64,000 nucleotides of DNA from the NCBI RefSeq assembly GCF_015234355.1, contig NZ_JADGMV010000001.1, positions 558,001 to 622,000 of the forward strand. Reading direction: 5' to 3'. This document shows, one piece after another, positions 48,860 through 57,997 of the stretch. Source of the stretch: Psychrobacter sp. NG25. Its GTDB lineage: Bacteria; Pseudomonadota; Gammaproteobacteria; Pseudomonadales; Moraxellaceae. Numbering within the stretch: the first letter of the stretch is position 1; each line of letters begins with the position of its first letter. Below the pieces are notes generated by a model that worked only from the letters and a program-made list of their open reading frames with translations, was not told the origin of the DNA and searched no databases. The position numbers and the translations under genes were made by a program.

Positions 48860-49936
48860 ATGATTATGACTATAATTGCTTCTACCTCAGACCTATCTAC
48901 GCCATCTATTCCCCATAATCCTCTATCTACTGGCCGATTGAGGGTAGTATTTGCTGGAACTCCTGAGTTTGCAGCTATTAGTCTTGAGTCACTAATCAGT
49001 CAGCAAGATGTACTAAATATAGAGATTGTCGCGGTGTACACACAGCCTGATCGCAAAGCAGGTCGTGGCCAAAAGCTGGCGGCTTCTGCGGTAAAAGAGG
49101 TCGCACTCGCAAACGATATCCCTGTGGAGCAACCACTCACCTTTAAAAAATCCAGCACCGAAGGATTGGCCGCTAGGCAAACTCTGCGCACTTACCAGCC
49201 CAATGTCATGATTGTCGCCGCTTACGGATTGATTTTGCCTATCGGTGTATTAGAGACGCCCACTCATGGTTGCTTAAATATCCATGCCTCACTGTTGCCA
49301 CGCTGGCGTGGTGCTGCTCCTATCCATCGCGCACTCTTGGCTGGAGATGATGAGACGGGTATTACTATTATGCAGATGGACAAAGGATTGGATACAGGCG
49401 ACATGATTTATAAAGTCAGCGCTAGTATTGATCCTATTGATACTGCTGCCAGTCTACACGATAAAATGGCTGCGCTTGGTGCAACAGCCATCAGTACGGT
49501 GCTAAAAGACTTATCTACCTATCAAGCGCAAGCTATCGCTCAAGATGATAGTCAAGCCAACTATGCTGAGAAATTAGTCAAAACGGAAGGCGAAGTTAAC
49601 TGGTCGCAGTCTGCTGCCGCTATTGAACGCCAAATCCGAGGGCTGACCCCATGGCCAGGTGCTTATACTTTTTTGGCAGGGCAACGTGTCAAAGTCTTGG
49701 CTAGTTTGCCTGTGAATGCATCTCAGCAAACCAACGAGCCTGCTGGGACTGTGGTGAGCGTCGGACGTAAAGCAATTTTAGTCGCTTGTGGTAAGGATAA
49801 TGATACCGAGTCATCGGCCACGACTTTAGCCATAACTCACTTGCAGTTTGCAGGTGGTAAGCCCATGACGGCCGAACAAGTTTGCCATGGCAACCAATTA
49901 AATGACGGCGATCAATTTACGACAGAATCAAAATAA
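48860..49936 (+). CDS. fmt: Methionyl-tRNA formyltransferase
   Basis: The enzyme that formylates initiator Met-tRNA. After a non-conserved 26-residue N-terminus the family start is RLRVVFAGTPEFAAISLESL. The catalytic region includes VVAAYGLILPIGVLETPTHGCLNIHASLLPRWRGAAPIHRALLAGDDETGITIMQMDKGLDTGDM (about 118-185), with N-I-H and the invariant aspartate. The C-terminal domain has IRGLTPWPGAYTFL. The first ATG (48860) overlaps a TATAAT (48852-48857), so the ATG at 48866 may be used instead, perhaps on a near-leaderless message. rsmB follows 75 bp downstream, the common fmt-rsmB pair. def is not in this window. Confidence 0.95.
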   Translation: MIMTIIASTSDLSTPSIPHNPLSTGRLRVVFAGTPEFAAISLESLISQQDVLNIEIVAVYTQPDRKAGRGQKLAASAVKEVALANDIPVEQPLTFKKSSTEGLAARQTLRTYQPNVMIVAAYGLILPIGVLETPTHGCLNIHASLLPRWRGAAPIHRALLAGDDETGITIMQMDKGLDTGDMIYKVSASIDPIDTAASLHDKMAALGATAISTVLKDLSTYQAQAIAQDDSQANYAEKLVKTEGEVNWSQSAAAIERQIRGLTPWPGAYTFLAGQRVKVLASLPVNASQQTNEPAGTVVSVGRKAILVACGKDNDTESSATTLAITHLQFAGGKPMTAEQVCHGNQLNDGDQFTTESK

Positions 49937-50011
49937 CTGAACCTAACTTAATGATAGTTAACCCTATCTGCACAAGACGCTATCGATGATACGTCAAGGA
50001 AATGAAATTTA

Positions 50012-51592
50012 ATGAGACAAAATAGTACTGCGCCTAGAAACAATAAGCTCAAACCATCAAGCAACCTTATTATGAATGGTAGCGTACGCGTGCGTGTGAT
50101 TCGCACCTTACTGGCTATTCAAAACGGTCAGTCGCTCTCAAGCGTCCTTGATCCGTTACTAAACAGTCTACATGATGGTGACAAAGGTTTCGCCCATGCA
50201 TTATTGCTCACGACATTACGCCAGTGGCATGCGCTGGCACGTTTGCTCGATAGCTTAGCAGACAACCCTATCGACGAAGTTGAGGTGCGTACCACCATTC
50301 AAGTAGGTTTAGTGCAGTTGCTGTACTTAGAAGTGGCTGACCATGCCGCGATTCATGAAACTGTTGAAGCTGCAAAAGAAATTGAGTTTGCTCATTCGAC
50401 TGGTTTGGTAAATGCTATTTTGCGTAAAGTCGCTAAGAATCCAAGCAAATTCCGTAAGAAGTGCGATAAAAAGCATAGCCTACCGAACTGGCTCGCTTAT
50501 CAGCTTAAGCAAGACTGGAGCGAGCAGTATGATGAGCTGACACAAGGATTGCGTCAACCAGCACCGATGTTTTTACGAGTGAATTCTGCGGTTACTTCGG
50601 TAGAGGATTATCAGCATGCATTGGACGGGGCAGAAATTGATGCAGATATCGTTGAGCTAACGACTGGTTTTAAGGTAGCGAATTCGTCAGAGTCTGCAGC
50701 TACTACCACGCTATCAACCAAAGGTCTTAGACTACATCAAAGCACTGCGGTGAACGCTTTGCCGGATTTCGCTTTAGGTACTGCTAGCGTCCAAGACATG
50801 CATGCCCAGCTAGCTGCACCAATCATTAATAAAGCACTGATGGCTAAGCTCATTGCTGAAAATGCGAATACTGATAGCGACAGTGATGAAAGTAATAATG
50901 AGCTACACATTTTAGATGCATGTGCGGCACCTGGTGGCAAGCTTGCTCACTGGTTAGAGCTCATAAGCGCTAATGACGAATCATCGTTGTTTCACGTGAA
51001 ACAAGATAATGCTGAAACGTCGCCTGTGACTGCTGATATCAAAGTAACGGCTATCGATAACGAAGCACCACGTATCGAGCGTATTCGTGAGAATTTACAG
51101 CGTCTAAATCTGAGTCAGCATGATTTGCAACAAGCGGATAACAGCATCGCATTGAACATTGTCTGCGCAGATGCGACTAGATGGCAGCATGGAAAAAATA
51201 AAAAAGCAGCGACAAATGAACCAGTATTTGATGCAATATTATTGGATTCTCCTTGTACCGCGACTGGCGTGATTCGTCGTCATCCTGATATCAGTATTCT
51301 ACGTACCGAAGAAGATATCGAGCAAACGGCATTGCTACAAGCAGATATCTTGCATAATTTATGGCCACAGCTCAAAGCTGGTGGTTATCTGCTGTACGTG
51401 ACATGTTCTATCTTAAAGCAAGAGAACGTCGAGCAAATGCAGGACTTTATCACTCATCATAATGATGCAGTAGCGGTTGAGTTTACCGAGGAATGCAGTT
51501 GGGGTATCGAACAAGCCATCGGTCGTCAGTGCTTACCGATTGATAGCGCGAGTGGCGATGGTTTCTATTATGCATTGTTGATGAAGAGTTAA
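50012..51592 (+). CDS. rsmB: 16S rRNA (cytosine(967)-C5)-methyltransferase
   Basis: A 526-residue RsmB. The NusB-like N-terminal domain has VRVRVIRTLLAIQNGQSLSSVL and HAAIHETVEAAKEIEFAHSTGLVNAILRKV. The methyltransferase domain has LDACAAPGGKLAHWLE (motif I, about 301-316), AILLDSPCTATGVIRRHPDI (motif IV with the Pro-Cys, about 409-428) and YVTCSILKQENVEQ (motif VI Cys). It is about 100 residues longer than E. coli RsmB (429). One insertion right after motif I is short and polar and contains the perfect parS 16-mer (50988-51003), encoding LFHVKQ. It is likely co-transcribed with fmt. Confidence 0.94.
   Translation: MRQNSTAPRNNKLKPSSNLIMNGSVRVRVIRTLLAIQNGQSLSSVLDPLLNSLHDGDKGFAHALLLTTLRQWHALARLLDSLADNPIDEVEVRTTIQVGLVQLLYLEVADHAAIHETVEAAKEIEFAHSTGLVNAILRKVAKNPSKFRKKCDKKHSLPNWLAYQLKQDWSEQYDELTQGLRQPAPMFLRVNSAVTSVEDYQHALDGAEIDADIVELTTGFKVANSSESAATTTLSTKGLRLHQSTAVNALPDFALGTASVQDMHAQLAAPIINKALMAKLIAENANTDSDSDESNNELHILDACAAPGGKLAHWLELISANDESSLFHVKQDNAETSPVTADIKVTAIDNEAPRIERIRENLQRLNLSQHDLQQADNSIALNIVCADATRWQHGKNKKAATNEPVFDAILLDSPCTATGVIRRHPDISILRTEEDIEQTALLQADILHNLWPQLKAGGYLLYVTCSILKQENVEQMQDFITHHNDAVAVEFTEECSWGIEQAIGRQCLPIDSASGDGFYYALLMKS
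50988..51003. other. Perfect parS site (inside rsmB)
   Basis: TGTTTCACGTGAAACA, identical to the universal ParB target. It is the only perfect copy seen in this window, about 13 kb from oriC, in a non-conserved loop of rsmB. Confidence 0.8.
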
Positions 51593-51601
51593 TGTAATAG
51601 C

Positions 51602-52135
51602 ATGAACAACCTTTCTATGATTAATATTCAGCAAGACTATAATCCTGAAGTATTTCATTCAGAACTCACAGTTGATGGTGTGGCATTTAGTGAGTGGCTT
51701 GCTGAGTATATAGATAAGGCTACTCAGTTCAGAAATCTAGGTGTTGAAGAGTTAGGGTTGAGTCTAAACTTAGATTTATATTCCGATACTAAGATTGTTT
51801 GGTACTATTTAGGGCAGTTAGGTGATGGTAATGTTAGCTATGTACCATTATTAGTCTGCCCTGAAGATAATGATTTGTCTTGTACCACCATTGTCACTGA
51901 GCAATATGTTATCGATGATAAAGTGGTATGGAAGCGTTTTGGACTGCTTACAGGTTCAATCGAAAAGCAAAACCCAGATGCTATAGATTGGTTTGATACT
52001 GTACCTGAATTAACGTTTGCTAAAGATAATTTTGAAAAGGTGTTCAGTCAGTTTATGAGGGACTTTACTGAAGCTTATCAACACCGAGATGAATTTGTAG
52101 ATATTGATTTTCCAACGAATTTTCGTATTAATTGA
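51602..52135 (+). CDS. Hypothetical protein
   Basis: A 177-residue acidic, soluble protein that I do not recognise. It is rich in Asp, Leu and Val with alternating beta-like segments (KIVWYYLGQLGDGNVSYVPLLVCPEDNDL, about 65-93; QYVIDDKVVWKRFGLL, about 100-115) and an amphipathic C-terminal helix (NFEKVFSQFMRDFTEAYQHRDEF). No signal peptide or membrane helix was seen. Small beta-rich acidic proteins of this shape are often immunity proteins, but no toxin gene is beside it, so this is only a possibility. It begins 9 bp after the rsmB stop and is probably co-transcribed with it. Confidence 0.65.
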   Translation: MNNLSMINIQQDYNPEVFHSELTVDGVAFSEWLAEYIDKATQFRNLGVEELGLSLNLDLYSDTKIVWYYLGQLGDGNVSYVPLLVCPEDNDLSCTTIVTEQYVIDDKVVWKRFGLLTGSIEKQNPDAIDWFDTVPELTFAKDNFEKVFSQFMRDFTEAYQHRDEFVDIDFPTNFRIN

Positions 52136-52185
52136 TACTTATACTGACTGAAGTCACATAAAACTAAGCTTATATAGGATAAACC

Positions 52186-53607
52186 ATGAAATATATCAGT
52201 ACCCGTGGTCAGACAGCGCCAATGGATTTTAGTGATGTGCTTTTGATGGGTCTTGCCCCAGATGGTGGTTTGATGTTGCCTGAGCATTATCCGAATATCG
52301 ATAGTGCAATCCTTGATGAATGGCGTACGCTCAGCTATCCAAAGCTTGCGATGGCGATTATGCAGCGTTTTGCGACAGATATTCCTGTGGCTGATTTGCA
52401 AGACCTCATTGAACGCACTTATACCACTGAGGTGTTTGGCTCTGACGAGATTGTTCCTGTCCGCAAGCTTGAAGATAATTTGTATATTCTAGGATTATCA
52501 AACGGTCCGACATTGGCATTTAAAGATGTCGCCATGCAGTTCTTAGGCAATGCCTTTGAATATGTGCTTAAGAAAAAAGATGCGCGTATTACGATCATTG
52601 GTGCGACCAGTGGCGACACGGGTAGTGCAGCAGAGTATGCACTACGTGGCAAAGAAAATGTCGAAGTCTTTATGCTGTCACCACATGGCAAGATGAGTGA
52701 GTTCCAGCGTGCGCAGATGTATAGTTTGACGGATGCTAATATTCACAATATCGCTATCGAAGGTATGTTTGATGATTGTCAGGACATCGTTAAAGCACTT
52801 CAGCAAGATGCTGAGTTTAAAGCGGCTTATAATTTAGGCACGGTAAACTCTATCAACTGGGGTCGTATCCTAGCGCAGATTGTTTATTACTTTAAAGCTT
52901 ACTTTGCAGTCACGACGAGCAACGATGAAAAAGTCAGCTTTAGCGTACCATCAGGTAATTTTGGTAATATTTGTGCCGGTCATATTGCCCGTGAAATGGG
53001 TCTGCCAATCGACCGTTTGATTGTTGCAACCAATGAAAATGACGTGTTGAATGACTTCTTTAACCAAGGCGCTTATCAGCCGCGTCCGACTGAAAAAACC
53101 TATATCACCTCAAGCCCATCGATGGACATCTCAAAAGCCTCTAACTTTGAGCGTTTTGTTTATCTGCTACTAGAGAAAGACAGCGCCCGCGTCCATGAAT
53201 TATTTGAAGGGGTGAAATCTGGTCAAGGTTTTGATCTATCTGAGCTAATGGAAGCAGTTAATACTCGCTATGGTTTTGCTGCTGGTAAATCTACCCACAG
53301 CGATCGCTTGCAGACCATCAAAGCACTGTATGAGCAGTATGGTGAACTAGTCGATCCACATACAGCTGATGGTATTAAGGTCGCTAAAGAGTTGCAAAAA
53401 GAGGGAGAAATCATTGTTTGTGCAGAAACAGCATTACCTGTTAAGTTTGCGGATACCATCGTTGAAGCTATCGGTCAGATAGATATCGCTCGCCCAGCTC
53501 ATACCGAAGGATTGGAGAGTTTGCCGCAGCATGTGGTCGTGCTAGACAACAATGCTGAATTGGTCGCTGAGCAAATTCGCCAGCATGTCACGCCAAACCC
53601 TGCATAA
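52186..53607 (+). CDS. thrC: Threonine synthase
   Basis: A 473-residue PLP enzyme (class used in gammaproteobacteria) that converts O-phosphohomoserine to threonine. It begins MKYISTRGQTAPMDFSDVLLMGLAPDGGL. The PLP-lysine segment LSNGPTLAFKDVAMQFLG is at about residues 105-122, then IIGATSGDTGSAAEYALRG (about 139-157), MLSPHGKMSEFQRAQMYS and FSVPSGNFGNICAGH. A ribosome binding site TATAGGATAAACC precedes the ATG. hom is not adjacent here. Length is normal for this longer thrC subtype. Confidence 0.96.
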   Translation: MKYISTRGQTAPMDFSDVLLMGLAPDGGLMLPEHYPNIDSAILDEWRTLSYPKLAMAIMQRFATDIPVADLQDLIERTYTTEVFGSDEIVPVRKLEDNLYILGLSNGPTLAFKDVAMQFLGNAFEYVLKKKDARITIIGATSGDTGSAAEYALRGKENVEVFMLSPHGKMSEFQRAQMYSLTDANIHNIAIEGMFDDCQDIVKALQQDAEFKAAYNLGTVNSINWGRILAQIVYYFKAYFAVTTSNDEKVSFSVPSGNFGNICAGHIAREMGLPIDRLIVATNENDVLNDFFNQGAYQPRPTEKTYITSSPSMDISKASNFERFVYLLLEKDSARVHELFEGVKSGQGFDLSELMEAVNTRYGFAAGKSTHSDRLQTIKALYEQYGELVDPHTADGIKVAKELQKEGEIIVCAETALPVKFADTIVEAIGQIDIARPAHTEGLESLPQHVVVLDNNAELVAEQIRQHVTPNPA

Positions 53608-53961
53608 ACCACTGCTAATGGTGAGCTTATATTCAATAGAAAACCTAAAGAAAATATCCACATAAAGGTTACACTATTGTAATAAAGTGTTTATGATTGT
53701 GTTATGGTAGATATAATTGTAATATTAGGAACAGCGTCAGCGAGTCATCATTGTGCTAGGCGCTTTTTTAGGAATAAAACCAGTCAACTACACTGAACAG
53801 CTGCCCTCTAGGCGTCACAATAAATGCAAATTTAAGTCTATAGTTTTTTTGGATCTTGATGCTGGCTTATTTGCTTAAGTATCGAACAAAGAGCTTCTAG
53901 AAAAATAGACTTAAGTGCGATTTTAATGGCGATAATAGCGGTACATATTGTGGATATAACA
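53608..53961. other. Intergenic gap with an inverted repeat
   Basis: A 354-bp gap. A weak GC-poor terminator candidate ends in CGCTTTTTTA near 53761-53770. A 14-bp inverted repeat (TTAAGTCTAT..TTTTT at about 53832-53848 and AAAAATAGACTTAA at 53901-53914) flanks about 50 bp. No gene was seen. Confidence 0.4.
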
Positions 53962-55059
53962 ATGAAGATGAGCTTAAACAAGATAGCAAAAGCACTGTTA
54001 CTGACGACATTTAGCAGTGCGATGCTGATGAGCACTGCCCACGCTAACAATCCACCACCCACTCTTAAAGCAGATGCACCCAACCGCTACACTGTTAAAA
54101 AAGGTGATACGTTATGGGATATCTCAGGGCGCTATCTGGACAGTCCATGGCGCTGGAAAGAGATTTGGGCGACCAATAAGCAAATCAAAAACCCCAATCT
54201 TATCTATCCTAATGACATTCTTATCTTGTGTGTGATTAAAGGTCAGACGCTCATTGGTGTGGATACAGGTGAAGGTTGTGCTGGGGTTGAAAAGCAACTT
54301 ACAGGCAACGTGGTTGCTAATAAGGTAACGGTTACGTCAACTGCCAACAGTATTCCTTCTATTCCTCGGTCTGCTATTCAACATTGGCTAGATAAAACAG
54401 TCATTGTTAATCCACAAGATTTTAATACGACTCCTTATATACTGGCCTCTAAAAAAGGTAACTTAATCACTGCAACTGGTGACAAGATATATGCTAAAGG
54501 TGTGCCGCTTATTGTCGGACAGCGCTACGGTATCTATCGTGAAGGCGAGTTATATACTGATCCCACGACAAAAAACATTATTGGCTTAGAAGTTACGCAA
54601 GTGGCAACGGGTTTGGTCACATCTACCGAAACCAATGGTGTTACTAGCTTGCAGCTTACCGACAGTTATGGCAAAGAAGTACGTGAAGGTGATCGCGTAT
54701 TTGTTGAATTGAATAACTCTATTCCACCTGTGTTCTACCCAACGCCTGCTAGTACCAGTCGTGGTGGTATGATTGTACGTGTGATGGACTCAATCAGTTC
54801 AGCCGCGAAGGGTAGTGTGGTCGCTATTAATCTAGGTAGTACCGAAGGTGCTAAGCCTGGTGATGTCCTGACGGTCTATCAAAAAGGTGCTTTGGTACGC
54901 GATATCAAAGATGAAGATACTCCTGTACGTTTGCCAAATGAACAAACTGGTATGGTAATGGTCTTTAATACTTTTGACCATATTAGCTATGCTTATGTGC
55001 TTAGTTCTGAGCTACCGCTTAATGTCGGTGACCAGTTACTACCACCGCCTTATTTATAA
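53962..55059 (+). CDS. Secreted LysM-domain protein
   Basis: I start at ATG 53962 ([28 protein letters not shown]), which gives a clean signal peptide cut after AHA; the frame begins 12 codons earlier with a poor start. The LysM domain is [47 protein letters not shown] (about residues 42-88). The rest is beta-rich without a known catalytic motif, so it probably binds peptidoglycan. Homologues in this position (LysM, then dprA, then tsaC) are common in gammaproteobacteria. Protein length is about 365 residues. Its function in envelope maintenance is unproven. Confidence 0.88.
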   Translation: MKMSLNKIAKALLLTTFSSAMLMSTAHANNPPPTLKADAPNRYTVKKGDTLWDISGRYLDSPWRWKEIWATNKQIKNPNLIYPNDILILCVIKGQTLIGVDTGEGCAGVEKQLTGNVVANKVTVTSTANSIPSIPRSAIQHWLDKTVIVNPQDFNTTPYILASKKGNLITATGDKIYAKGVPLIVGQRYGIYREGELYTDPTTKNIIGLEVTQVATGLVTSTETNGVTSLQLTDSYGKEVREGDRVFVELNNSIPPVFYPTPASTSRGGMIVRVMDSISSAAKGSVVAINLGSTEGAKPGDVLTVYQKGALVRDIKDEDTPVRLPNEQTGMVMVFNTFDHISYAYVLSSELPLNVGDQLLPPPYL

Positions 55060-55121
55060 GGAAGTAACAGGATTATTGGAAGGCTAACCATTCCAAATCC
55101 ACCTATAAGAGATAAAGGACT

Positions 55122-56360
55122 ATGACAGCAGTCACTTCTTCTTTAACAGACGATCAGCGCGCTGTACTGGCGCTGTGGTACGAGGTGAATGCGTCATTAT
55201 CTGCTTATCATAAGCTACTTACTTCTTTTGGAAATGCAGAACTTGCTTGGCAAGCCAAAGTAGAAGCATGGCGGCAATTGGGTATTCACCATACTCATCT
55301 CAAACGTCATGAACAGCCAGAGCAAACACTCACCAATATCGATAAAATTCAGCAAGCTCTTATAGAGGGACGCTATGGTCTACTATTTGCTGATGAATCC
55401 GACTATCCCGCCCAACTTTTACAAATCTATGATCCACCGCCATTATTATTTTATCGTGGCAATCATGCACGTCTGCATCAAGCACAAATCGCTATCGTCG
55501 GTAGCCGAAAACCCACCGCACATGCACAGAAGATCACCTTTGATATCGCTCAATATTTGGCACAGGCAGGCTACATCATTACCAGTGGTCTAGCCATGGG
55601 TGTGGACAAACGAGCGCATTTAGGAGCATTGGCTCAAGCGGACGCTGAATACCAAGGTCGAACAATTGGGGTGATGGGTACGGGTATTGATGTTAATTAT
55701 CCCAACCATCATGATAAGTTGTTCGCTCAGATTATCGATCAAGGTGGCTGCATTATCAGTGAGCTATTGCCTCATACTCAGCCGCACAAACATACTTTTC
55801 CACGTCGTAACCGTTTGGTCGCTGGACTTGGGCTGGCGACTATCGTGACAGAAGCTACCATCCAAAGTGGTTCACTTATTACTGCACGCCTTACCTCTGA
55901 GCAAGGCAAGCAAGTCTTTGCGATTCCAAGTCATATTGACAATAGCAATGCCGAGGGCTGTCATCACTTGATACGTGAAGGCGCCACTTTGATTTATCAT
56001 CCTCAGCAAGTCTTAGAAGATGTCAGCGGTCAGTTGAACTATGACCGTGGTTCTTATAAAACAACAATTGTATCGCAATCGAATGACAACTCATCCCAAA
56101 AAATGATAGGTGCGGATAGAAGTGAAGTAGCATCTAGCCATGTTACTTCGTCACCCTCTAACATCAAAACTCCTCCTAGCGCTATCGTAGTACCTGAGCA
56201 TTTGATGCCTGTTTATGAGCAGCTGGATTGGCATGGACAGGATTTAGACGCGCTTATCGTAGCAACCGCGCTTGCACCACCGCAATTGATTGGGCAGCTA
56301 ATGGAACTTGAATTACTGGGTGTTATTAGTGTGCAAGGTGGACGATATTTACGCGTCTAA
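55122..56360 (+). CDS. dprA: DNA-processing protein DprA
   Basis: A 412-residue DprA/Smf homologue that brings RecA to incoming single-stranded DNA during natural transformation. The Rossmann core is AIVGSRKPTAHAQKITFDIAQYLAQAGYIITSGLAMGVDKRAHLGAL, then GVMGTGIDVNYPNHH, SELLPHTQPHKHTFPRRNRLVAGLGLATIVTEATIQSGSLITARLTSEQGKQVFAIP. The C-terminal winged-helix segment (ALIVATALAPPQLIGQLMELELLGVISVQGGRYLRV) is present, separated by a Ser-rich linker. It suggests transformability. It starts 62 bp after the LysM gene. Confidence 0.96.
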   Translation: MTAVTSSLTDDQRAVLALWYEVNASLSAYHKLLTSFGNAELAWQAKVEAWRQLGIHHTHLKRHEQPEQTLTNIDKIQQALIEGRYGLLFADESDYPAQLLQIYDPPPLLFYRGNHARLHQAQIAIVGSRKPTAHAQKITFDIAQYLAQAGYIITSGLAMGVDKRAHLGALAQADAEYQGRTIGVMGTGIDVNYPNHHDKLFAQIIDQGGCIISELLPHTQPHKHTFPRRNRLVAGLGLATIVTEATIQSGSLITARLTSEQGKQVFAIPSHIDNSNAEGCHHLIREGATLIYHPQQVLEDVSGQLNYDRGSYKTTIVSQSNDNSSQKMIGADRSEVASSHVTSSPSNIKTPPSAIVVPEHLMPVYEQLDWHGQDLDALIVATALAPPQLIGQLMELELLGVISVQGGRYLRV

Positions 56361-56518
56361 CGCTACACTTATCTAACTTTAAACGTTTCTATTTTCCAGT
56401 CTCTAACTCATTTAACATAGTAAAAAAATGGCAGCTTTTGAAATTTGTTGTCTGAGCCAAACTTTCTCCTGTGTTATGATTAGCACCTAATCTTTTACTA
56501 GTCTAAACCATTTTAGCC

Positions 56519-57157
56519 ATGAATCCTCTTACACCTTTTATCACCGATTCTATCTCACAAGCAGCTCATAGCCTCAAAGAAGGACAGTTGCTCGCGTATC
56601 CTACCGAGAGCGTGTGGGGCATTGGTTGTGATGCTTATAATCAACAAGCTGTTCAACGTATTCTAGATATTAAGCAGCGTCCACAATCCAAAGGCATGAT
56701 TGTCATTACAGACAGTGTAGAGCGTTTGGTTCCTTTGCTATCGTCTTTAACAGATGAACAGCGTGACCCTATTCTAAAGAGTTGGCAGATAGATAGTGGC
56801 TATAATAACGATGATGGTTTGCAATATAAGCAAGCGCATACTTGGTTATTGCCTATTCCTCAGGCACTGGCTACAGCTATACCAACTTGGATTACCGGCC
56901 AGCATCAGACGATAGCAGTAAGAGTCATTGCTCATCCTATTATTCGTCAGTTGTGCCAGCAGTTGGTCAGCGCACACAATCCATTTGGGCTATTGGTCTC
57001 TACTAGCTGCAATCCATCAGGACAGCAGCCGGCCATGTCCTTCGATGATGCTTATGCCTATTTTGGCGAGCACATCAGTTACTTACAAGCTGAAACGCTG
57101 GGCTATACCTTGCCTAGTCAAATTCGCGATGCAATCACTGGCTTAGTTATTCGTTAA
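56519..57157 (+). CDS. tsaC: Threonylcarbamoyl-AMP synthase TsaC (Sua5/YciO/YrdC)
   Basis: A 212-residue YrdC-fold enzyme that makes threonylcarbamoyl-AMP for t6A37 of ANN-reading tRNAs. The family core is GQLLAYPTESVWGIGCDAYNQQAVQRILDIKQRPQSKGMIVI (about residues 22-63), then AVRVIAHPIIRQLC and GLLVSTSCNPSGQQPA. It is a single-domain TsaC without the C-terminal Sua5 domain. Length is slightly above E. coli TsaC (190), with an extra loop of about 15 residues near 90-105. The gene lies 158 bp after dprA, a widespread gammaproteobacterial order. Confidence 0.94.
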   Translation: MNPLTPFITDSISQAAHSLKEGQLLAYPTESVWGIGCDAYNQQAVQRILDIKQRPQSKGMIVITDSVERLVPLLSSLTDEQRDPILKSWQIDSGYNNDDGLQYKQAHTWLLPIPQALATAIPTWITGQHQTIAVRVIAHPIIRQLCQQLVSAHNPFGLLVSTSCNPSGQQPAMSFDDAYAYFGEHISYLQAETLGYTLPSQIRDAITGLVIR

Positions 57158-57224
57158 AGAGTAGCAGTCCTTTAGTCGTAATAAGACAAGTGACATCATA
57201 TAAATAATAAGTATTGTTTTTATA

Positions 57225-57242
57225 TTTCACTATTGACAGAAA
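57225..57242. promoter_or_regulatory. Candidate operator 1 (before the GbsR gene)
   Basis: TTTCACTATTGACAGAAA, an 18-bp imperfect palindrome 83 bp before the GbsR gene. It also contains a TTGACA, so binding could block a promoter. Its right half matches the sites at 57885-57902 and 61678-61695. Confidence 0.5.
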
Positions 57243-57324
57243 TAAAAGAATGGCGCAAGATAAGTTAAGAAGTAGAGTAACCAAGAAATAAGCCATATCG
57301 CAAAAAAATAAGTGAATAGCTATT

Positions 57325-57843
57325 ATGAAACTAAATCCTGTGACCGAAAAATTTATCTTACATTGGGGTGAAATGGGCTCGCAGTGGGGCGTCAATCGCA
57401 CTATGTCACAGATTCATGCATTGTTATTCATCATCGGTAAGCCGCTAAATGCTGAAGAAATTACCGACACACTTGGTGTTGCTCGCTCTAACGTCTCAAA
57501 CAGTATCAAAGAGTTGCAGCATTGGGGCTTGGTACAAAAAGTCTCCATATTGGGTGATCGTCGCGATCATTTCACGACCAATACCGACGTTTGGGAGTTA
57601 GCACGCATTATTGTGGTTGAACGACAAAAGCGCGAGTTAGAGCCAACGGTACAATTCTTACAAGAGCTGATGGACAGTCCTGAATTCGAACACGAAAACA
57701 GCGACGTAAAAGCGCGCATCCGTGACACCCAAGAGTTTGTTAGTACGCTTACTACGTGGTCAGCTGAGATGCTCAAGCTACCTACCAGTATTCTCAAAAA
57801 AGTCCTTAAACTGGGTGCGAGTATTAAAAAAATCCTACGTTGA
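57325..57843 (+). CDS. GbsR/MarR-family transcriptional regulator
   Basis: A 172-residue winged-helix repressor of the GbsR group. The N-terminus FILHWGEMGSQWGVNRTMSQIHALLFIIGKPLNAEEITDTLGVARSNVSNSIKELQHWGLVQKVSILGDRRDHFTTN (about residues 8-85) is the classical GbsR winged helix, with the recognition helix in RSNVSNSIKEL. The C-terminal helices carry the ligand/dimer part (QELMDSPEFEHENSDVKARIRD). GbsR regulators classically control glycine-betaine synthesis, but here the nearest genes are fatty-acid desaturases and small membrane proteins. The shared operator-like sequence suggests that these are its targets and that it autoregulates. Confidence 0.85.
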   Translation: MKLNPVTEKFILHWGEMGSQWGVNRTMSQIHALLFIIGKPLNAEEITDTLGVARSNVSNSIKELQHWGLVQKVSILGDRRDHFTTNTDVWELARIIVVERQKRELEPTVQFLQELMDSPEFEHENSDVKARIRDTQEFVSTLTTWSAEMLKLPTSILKKVLKLGASIKKILR

Positions 57844-57884
57844 TAGTCATATGTGTTATCTAAAATAAAAAATTTGATTAATAA

Positions 57885-57902
57885 TTTCTGTTTAAACAGA
57901 AA
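57885..57902. promoter_or_regulatory. Candidate operator 2 (before desaturase 1)
   Basis: TTTCTGTTTAAACAGAAA, a perfect 18-bp palindrome 95 bp before the desaturase start. It is the symmetric version of the sites at 57225 and 61678. Confidence 0.6.
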
Positions 57903-57997
57903 CTTATGTAATAAGTATAAAGAATAGCCAAGTTTGAGTAATACTAGTTTCGGTAAAAATAGCAGCAAGAAACAGCAACGACAAATGGACGTGTAAA

